This document shows positions 8,506-11,750 of a stretch of DNA of 11,750 nucleotides, one piece after another (within the stretch, counting starts at the first letter, position 1; each line of letters starts with the position of its first letter). The DNA is from Bacillota bacterium (GTDB lineage Bacteria; Bacillota; Clostridia; Lutisporales; Lutisporaceae). The notes below the pieces were generated by a model. That model did no database searches, was not told the origin of the DNA, and was given only the letters and a program-made list of their open reading frames with translations. A program made the position numbers and the translations under genes. The stretch spans positions 1 through 11,750 of the forward strand of contig JALNWH010000057.1 of the NCBI GenBank assembly GCA_023230985.1, written 5' to 3'.

Positions 8506-9759
8506 ATGAACAGAATAAGGCACACTTTGCTTATTGCAGTTTGCATAGCATTAGCATCTCAGTTTAATCTAAGTTATTTTGTAAAAGGTTTTATAATAAC
8601 ATTGTCCGTAGTTTTGCTTCCTGTCTTTTTATATAATTACTCGGAATTGAACTCAATAATAGTAGGATTTGCCACAGGGATTATATCGCCTTTATTTAGA
8701 GGGATAATTGTTTATCTTGGGAATAAGGATATAAACCTTACCATTGAATTGGTAGGTCCCGATGTTTTTTTCTACTTTACTTACGGTTTGGTATTTTATT
8801 TTTTGTATTATAAATCATTGACGAAGGACATTACAAGATTTGTTATAACTGCCTTTGCCTGTGATTTTTTATCAAATATAGTTGAGATGAGTATTAGGAC
8901 AAGAATCACGGATATGAGTTTTCATATAATAAAAGACCTTATCACTATTGCAACAATTAGGGCTATCATTGTATTGGGGATAGTAATTTCTATGAAGTAC
9001 TATAGGTCTTTTTTAATAAAAGAAGAACATGAATCGAGATATCGTAAATTGATGTTGCTTACTTCCGGTTTTAAATCAGAAATATATTTTATGAATAAAA
9101 ACGTATCTTTGATAGAGGATGTTATGAAAAGATCCTATAATGCTTACAAGATGATTTACGAAGGAGATTATCCAAAGGAAGTAAAAAATCTTTCTCTTGA
9201 TATAGCAAAAGATGTTCATGAAATAAAAAAAGACTATATCCGAATTATAAAGGGGCTTGAAGCAGTATCAAAGGACAAAATTGATTATTCTAAAATGAGC
9301 ATTAAAGATGTAGTAAATATTCTAGAAACAGATACGAAGGAATATATAAAAGACAATAAACTTGATATATGTATTTATTTTAGCGTAAGGACAAATTTTT
9401 ATATAGTAAAGCATTTTTATCTTATGTCTATACTTAACAATCTTATAAATAACGGTATAGAAGCAATAGGTAAAAGGAAAAGAGGAAAGCTAAGTCTAAT
9501 AATTTACGAAACCGGTAAAAACTATATTTTTGAAATAAAGGATAATGGTAAGGGGATAAAAGAAAGCGACCTTGATTATATATACAATCCGGGTTTCTCC
9601 ACAAAATTTGATGAAAATACGGGAAATATTGAAAGAGGAATAGGCTTGGCTTTAGTAAGTGACTTAATTAAGGGTACATTTGACGGAGATATAAGTGTAA
9701 ATTCTGAGCCGGGCAAAGGAACAGCATTTAGAATAAGTATATCAAAAGATACTATGTAG
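8506..9759 (+). CDS. Membrane sensor histidine kinase, GlnK (YcbA)-like
   Basis: This 417-residue sensor is predicted to autophosphorylate and pass phosphate to the response regulator encoded 12 nt downstream. About six hydrophobic segments occupy residues 8-165 with only short loops, so the signal is probably read in or near the membrane; no PAS, Cache or large outside domain is visible. A charged helical region follows. The likely phospho-acceptor is His238 in DVHEIKKDY (codon 9217-9219). The ATP-binding domain is complete: N-box NNLINNGIEA 311-320, G1 DNGKGI 346-351, a GFSTKF lid motif, G2 RGIGLALV 377-384 and G3 GKGTAFRI 403-410. The HE-type acceptor and compact ATPase resemble the GlnK/CitA-type kinases rather than the classical EnvZ type. 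The link to GlnK rests mainly on its partner's GlnL-type output domain. The signal is unknown; glutamine or another amino acid or amide is an inference. Confidence 0.9.
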   Translation: MNRIRHTLLIAVCIALASQFNLSYFVKGFIITLSVVLLPVFLYNYSELNSIIVGFATGIISPLFRGIIVYLGNKDINLTIELVGPDVFFYFTYGLVFYFLYYKSLTKDITRFVITAFACDFLSNIVEMSIRTRITDMSFHIIKDLITIATIRAIIVLGIVISMKYYRSFLIKEEHESRYRKLMLLTSGFKSEIYFMNKNVSLIEDVMKRSYNAYKMIYEGDYPKEVKNLSLDIAKDVHEIKKDYIRIIKGLEAVSKDKIDYSKMSIKDVVNILETDTKEYIKDNKLDICIYFSVRTNFYIVKHFYLMSILNNLINNGIEAIGKRKRGKLSLIIYETGKNYIFEIKDNGKGIKESDLDYIYNPGFSTKFDENTGNIERGIGLALVSDLIKGTFDGDISVNSEPGKGTAFRISISKDTM

Positions 9760-9767
9760 GGGGGGAG
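9760..9767 (+). promoter_or_regulatory. Ribosome-binding site for the TTG start of the response regulator
   Basis: A G-rich GGGGGGAG directly abuts the kinase stop codon (9757-9759) and lies 4 nt before TTG 9772. The strong site compensates for the weak start codon and supports coupled translation of the pair. Confidence 0.75.
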
Positions 9768-9771
9768 TTTT

Positions 9772-10605
9772 TTGAGATATTATATTGTAGATGATGATAT
9801 TAATATTGTAAAAATACTTAGCAATATTATTGAGGAAAAAAATATGGGGGATATAGTGGGACACTCCCACGATGGAGAGAAGGCTTTAAAAGAAATACTT
9901 ATATATAACCCGGATATTGTTCTGGTTGATTTGCTTATGCCAAAACTTGACGGAAACACTCTGGTTAAAGAAGTGAAATCTGTAAGACCAAAGATAAATT
10001 TTATCATGATATCGCAGGTCTCGGATAAAGAACTAATTTCCGATTCTTACTATTCAGGTATTGAATTTTTTATTTCAAAGCCCCTAAATAATATTGAGGT
10101 GGAAAAGGTAGTTAACAAAATAGCAGAAAAGATACGTATGGAGCGAATTTTGAATAATATAAGAAAGGTAGTTAAGGACGAAAAAATCGGTGAAGATGGC
10201 AGTATTGATATAATAAGAAGGATGAAATACATATTAAGTACTTTAGGCATGCTAGGGGCTAAAGGCACAAATGATATAATCACCATAGGCGAATACATTA
10301 TACAAAACAGAAAAACCTATAGCGAATCTTGTATTGATAATATATGCAATCAATTAGGGGAAAACCCCAGAACCGTTAAGCAAAGAATTCGCAGGTCAAT
10401 TAAAGAAGGTCTAATCAATGTAGCCAATGCAGGAATAGAAGATTATTATGCAGATACTTTTCAACAATACTTAAATACCTTATTTGATTTTGAAAATGTA
10501 AAAGCAGAGATGGACCGTATAAGGGGAAATAAAATGGCCGGAGGGAAGGTAAATATGAACAAATTTTTTGAAGGCTTATTATTTCTAAGTGAAAATTCCT
10601 TGTGA
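9772..10605 (+). CDS. Response regulator with YcbB/GlnL-type DNA-binding domain
   Basis: This 278-codon gene (277 residues) encodes the probable partner of the kinase just upstream. The receiver domain (about 1-120) has the acidic pair Asp7-Asp8, phospho-acceptor Asp53 in LVDLLMPKLDG, Ser81 at the end of beta-4 and Lys103 in SKP, so it should be phosphorylatable. A helical linker (about 108-135) leads to a C-terminal domain with a helix-turn-helix near 186-212 (ICNQLGENPRTVKQRIRR) and a following IEDYY...TLFDF region. I recognise this as the YcbB domain of Bacillus GlnL, which with GlnK activates glutamine-utilisation genes in B. subtilis. The start is TTG 9772: a GGGGGGGAG site overlaps the kinase stop and ends 4 nt before it, and the next ATG (9844) would remove receiver strand 1. 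The tight spacing implies co-translation with the kinase. A probable terminator follows. Regulation of the downstream transporter gene is inferred. Confidence 0.92.
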   Translation: MRYYIVDDDINIVKILSNIIEEKNMGDIVGHSHDGEKALKEILIYNPDIVLVDLLMPKLDGNTLVKEVKSVRPKINFIMISQVSDKELISDSYYSGIEFFISKPLNNIEVEKVVNKIAEKIRMERILNNIRKVVKDEKIGEDGSIDIIRRMKYILSTLGMLGAKGTNDIITIGEYIIQNRKTYSESCIDNICNQLGENPRTVKQRIRRSIKEGLINVANAGIEDYYADTFQQYLNTLFDFENVKAEMDRIRGNKMAGGKVNMNKFFEGLLFLSENSL

Positions 10606-10633
10606 TATATTACCATTACTTTAGAAGTAGGGC

Positions 10634-10685
10634 TTCCCGGAATGCACCACCTGATATATAATACCTTTCGGGAGAAAATTTTTTT
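10634..10685 (+). terminator. Probable intrinsic terminator after the response regulator gene
   Basis: TTCCCGGAA (10634-10642) and TTTCGGGAG (10666-10674) pair over 9 bp with two G-U wobbles around a 23-nt loop. Four A residues and then seven T residues (10679-10685) follow. The long loop and the A spacer before the T-tract make it imperfect. Its position 29 nt after the stop codon, ahead of a new promoter region, supports the call. Confidence 0.6.
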
Positions 10686-10689
10686 ACTT

Positions 10690-10715
10690 ACAATTTTGAG
10701 ACAATTCATACAATT
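10690..10715 (+). repeat. Three ACAATT boxes at about one-helical-turn spacing
   Basis: ACAATT occurs at 10690-10695, 10701-10706 and 10710-10715, with start-to-start distances of 11 and 9 bp, so all three face the same side of the helix. The last is part of the palindrome ACAATTGT. On the minus strand the units read AATTGT. They lie upstream of the tandem repeats and -10 box of the substrate-binding-protein gene and could bind a regulator. In AT-rich DNA part of this may be chance. Confidence 0.45.
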
Positions 10716-10754
10716 GTGATTATTTTTGAATATATGTGATTGTATTTGAATATT
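10715..10754 (+). repeat. Abutting 20-bp tandem direct repeats, candidate operator
   Basis: Copies 10715-10734 and 10735-10754 agree at 17 of 20 positions with no gap. Both contain TGTGATT, then TTTGAATAT. The 20-bp period equals about two helical turns, as expected for head-to-tail binding of a dimerising response regulator. The second copy ends 5 bp before a TATAAT box and so covers the -35 position, the usual place for an activator acting next to RNA polymerase. Confidence 0.6.
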
Positions 10755-10759
10755 GTATT

Positions 10760-10765
10760 TATAAT
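10760..10765 (+). promoter_or_regulatory. -10 box of the substrate-binding-protein promoter
   Basis: A perfect TATAAT lies 97 nt ahead of the start codon. No consensus -35 box lies at the right distance; the nearest candidates, TGATTG (10737-10742) and TTGTAT (10740-10745), are weak. That pattern fits an activator-dependent promoter using the overlapping repeats. A transcript would begin near 10772, giving a leader of about 90 nt. Confidence 0.5.
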
Positions 10766-10768
10766 TAA

Positions 10769-10811
10769 AGGTAACAAAGCTAATGGTGGATATACCTAAA
10801 TTCTGTTACTT
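10769..10811 (+). other. Inverted repeat in the leader of the substrate-binding-protein gene
   Basis: AGGTAACA (10769-10776) and TGTTACTT (10804-10811) pair over 8 bp with one wobble, enclosing 27 nt that contain a shorter GGT/ACC pairing. It lies at the predicted 5' end of the transcript. No T-tract follows and I recognise no riboswitch class. It could stabilise the mRNA or be an operator near the transcription start. Confidence 0.3.
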
Positions 10812-10849
10812 ACATAAGCTCACTAAATAGTTTTGATTAAAAAGTATTT

Positions 10850-10857
10850 GGAGGAGG
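10850..10857 (+). promoter_or_regulatory. Strong ribosome-binding site of the substrate-binding protein
   Basis: GGAGGAGG lies 5 nt before ATG 10863, close to the ideal anti-Shine-Dalgarno match and spacing. This suits a binding protein that is normally made in excess over its permease. Confidence 0.85.
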
Positions 10858-10862
10858 AAAAA

Positions 10863-11750
10863 ATGAAAAGAACATTGTCATTGCTACTTGTATTTGCGCT
10901 TATTGCAGCAATGGTGTTGACAGGCTGTTCTAAGCCCGCTGAAACAGGGGGAAGCGGGGAAGCTGATTCGGATGTCATAAAAGTTGGATGGATGGGATCC
11001 CTGACAGGAGACCAGGCAGTATTTGGACAGTGTGAATTTGGCATGGTAGAACTACTTTTCGAAGAAATAAATGAAGCCGGCGGAGTTTTAGATGGCAAGA
11101 AATTGGAAGCCATAGGCTACGATACCAAAGGAGACCCTCAAGAAGCTGTTAATGTAGTCAAAAGACTTACAGGGCAGGATAAAGTGGTTGCAATAATTGG
11201 GCCTAATGCCAGTGGTAACGCCATACCTATTGCTCCCGTTTTAGAAGAAGCAAAAGTACCCGATATCGCCACAGTTGCAACAAATCCAAAGGTTACAGTT
11301 CTTGATGGCAAAGTAAAACCTTATAACTTTAGAGTTTGTTTCATTGACCCATATCAAGGTGCTGTTGCAGCAGGTTATGCTGCAGACGTATTAGGCTTTA
11401 CAAAAGCTGCAGTTCTTTATGATGTTGCTGATGATTATTCACAAGGGTTGACAGAGTTTTTTGAAGAATTTTTCGTGGGTAAAGGCGGAAAAATTGTTGC
11501 CAGAGAAGCATTTAAGTTTGGCGATGTTGATTTTAGGCCCCAGCTAAGTACAATAAAAGAAGCTGAACCTGAAGTGCTTTTCCTTCCTATATTCTTTAAA
11601 GAATTTTCACTTATAGCCAATCAGGCCAGAGAATTAGGCATAGATGCACCGCTTATGGGTGGAGACGGTGTTCCTTCCGAGCAGTTATTTACAATGGCAA
11701 AAGATGCAGTTCAAGGAAGCTTCATAGTAAATCACGTTGATTTTGATGAC
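10863..11750 (+). CDS. Lipoprotein substrate-binding protein of a branched-chain-amino-acid-type (Liv/HAAT) ABC transporter, 3' partial
   Basis: The frame is open for 296 codons to the window edge; family members usually run to about 380-400 residues, so the last quarter is missing. Residues 1-22 form a lipoprotein signal peptide: Lys2-Arg3, a hydrophobic core and the lipobox LTGC with Cys22. The mature protein should be tethered to the outer face of the membrane and deliver ligand to a Liv-type permease. The mature part matches the type-I periplasmic-binding fold (Peripla_BP_6): VGWMGSLTGD after the linker, EINEAGGVLDGKKLE, a ligand-site region GPNASGNAIPIAPVLEEAKVP then ATVATNP, ADDYSQGL at the second lobe, and LMGGDGVPSEQL. 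The true ligand (branched-chain or other amino acid, amide, or urea) cannot be told from this. Its own promoter, candidate operator and strong ribosome-binding site lie upstream. The GlnK/GlnL-like pair next door is the likely regulator. Permease and ATPase genes are expected just beyond the window. Confidence 0.93.
   Translation, partial: MKRTLSLLLVFALIAAMVLTGCSKPAETGGSGEADSDVIKVGWMGSLTGDQAVFGQCEFGMVELLFEEINEAGGVLDGKKLEAIGYDTKGDPQEAVNVVKRLTGQDKVVAIIGPNASGNAIPIAPVLEEAKVPDIATVATNPKVTVLDGKVKPYNFRVCFIDPYQGAVAAGYAADVLGFTKAAVLYDVADDYSQGLTEFFEEFFVGKGGKIVAREAFKFGDVDFRPQLSTIKEAEPEVLFLPIFFKEFSLIANQARELGIDAPLMGGDGVPSEQLFTMAKDAVQGSFIVNHVDFDD

Noticed and set aside
10766..10862. Cyclic di-GMP (GEMM) riboswitch, suggested by ACAAAGCTAA and CCTAAA in the leader
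   Set aside because: The GNRA-capped P2 stem and the G-C-rich paired elements of the class are absent; the resemblance is limited to a few short words.
10823..11113. 96-codon minus-strand reading frame opposite the substrate-binding-protein gene
   Set aside because: It overlaps a convincing lipoprotein gene, its protein is Ser/Pro-rich antisense-like sequence, and it spans the receptor's ribosome-binding site. The other minus-strand frames are likewise shadows of real genes.

Overview
This AT-rich window (roughly one-third G+C by eye) has A/T-ending codons, strong GGAGG-type ribosome-binding sites, intrinsic terminators with T-tracts, a short lipoprotein signal peptide and a GlnK/GlnL-like regulator pair. 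Together these suggest a low-G+C Gram-positive bacterium, most likely an anaerobic member of the Clostridia. The genus cannot be read from the sequence. All six genes lie on the + strand and coding density is high. I see no rRNA, tRNA, insertion sequence, CRISPR array or phage gene.

Layout. (1) Positions 2-4708 hold the 3' part of a very large signalling gene. Its reading frame is open to the left edge of the window, so the ATG at 140 is internal. The visible order is the tail of a Ser/Thr protein kinase, a STAND/AAA-type ATPase, a long TPR-like helical array, GAF, GGDEF (GGEEF with an intact RxxD I-site), GAF. A terminator at 4726-4766 closes it. (2) 4817-7624 encodes a UPF0182 (COG1615) membrane protein. 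(3) 7687-8439 encodes exodeoxyribonuclease III (ExoA/Xth type). (4) 8506-9759 and 9772-10605 encode a membrane sensor histidine kinase and a response regulator with a YcbB/GlnL-type DNA-binding domain. (5) A 257-nt intergenic region (10606-10862) carries a probable terminator, three ACAATT boxes, a perfectly abutting pair of 20-bp direct repeats, a TATAAT -10 box and a leader with an inverted repeat. (6) From 10863, running off the right edge, is the lipoprotein substrate-binding subunit of a branched-chain-amino-acid-type (Liv/HAAT) ABC transporter.

How they may work together. The first gene looks like a soluble hub that could couple kinase and STAND/TPR inputs to cyclic di-GMP synthesis. 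The kinase/regulator pair probably senses a small nitrogenous solute and controls nearby genes. The tandem repeats directly upstream of the -10 box of the substrate-binding-protein gene are the best candidate operator, so the pair plausibly activates the transporter. UPF0182 and exoA appear to be housekeeping neighbours that may share a transcript with the regulators, since I see no terminator between 4817 and 10605.

Several starts differ from the longest reading frames: 4817 rather than TTG 4814, 7687 rather than ATG 7660, and 8506 rather than GTG 8497. Each choice is fixed by the position of the Shine-Dalgarno sequence.
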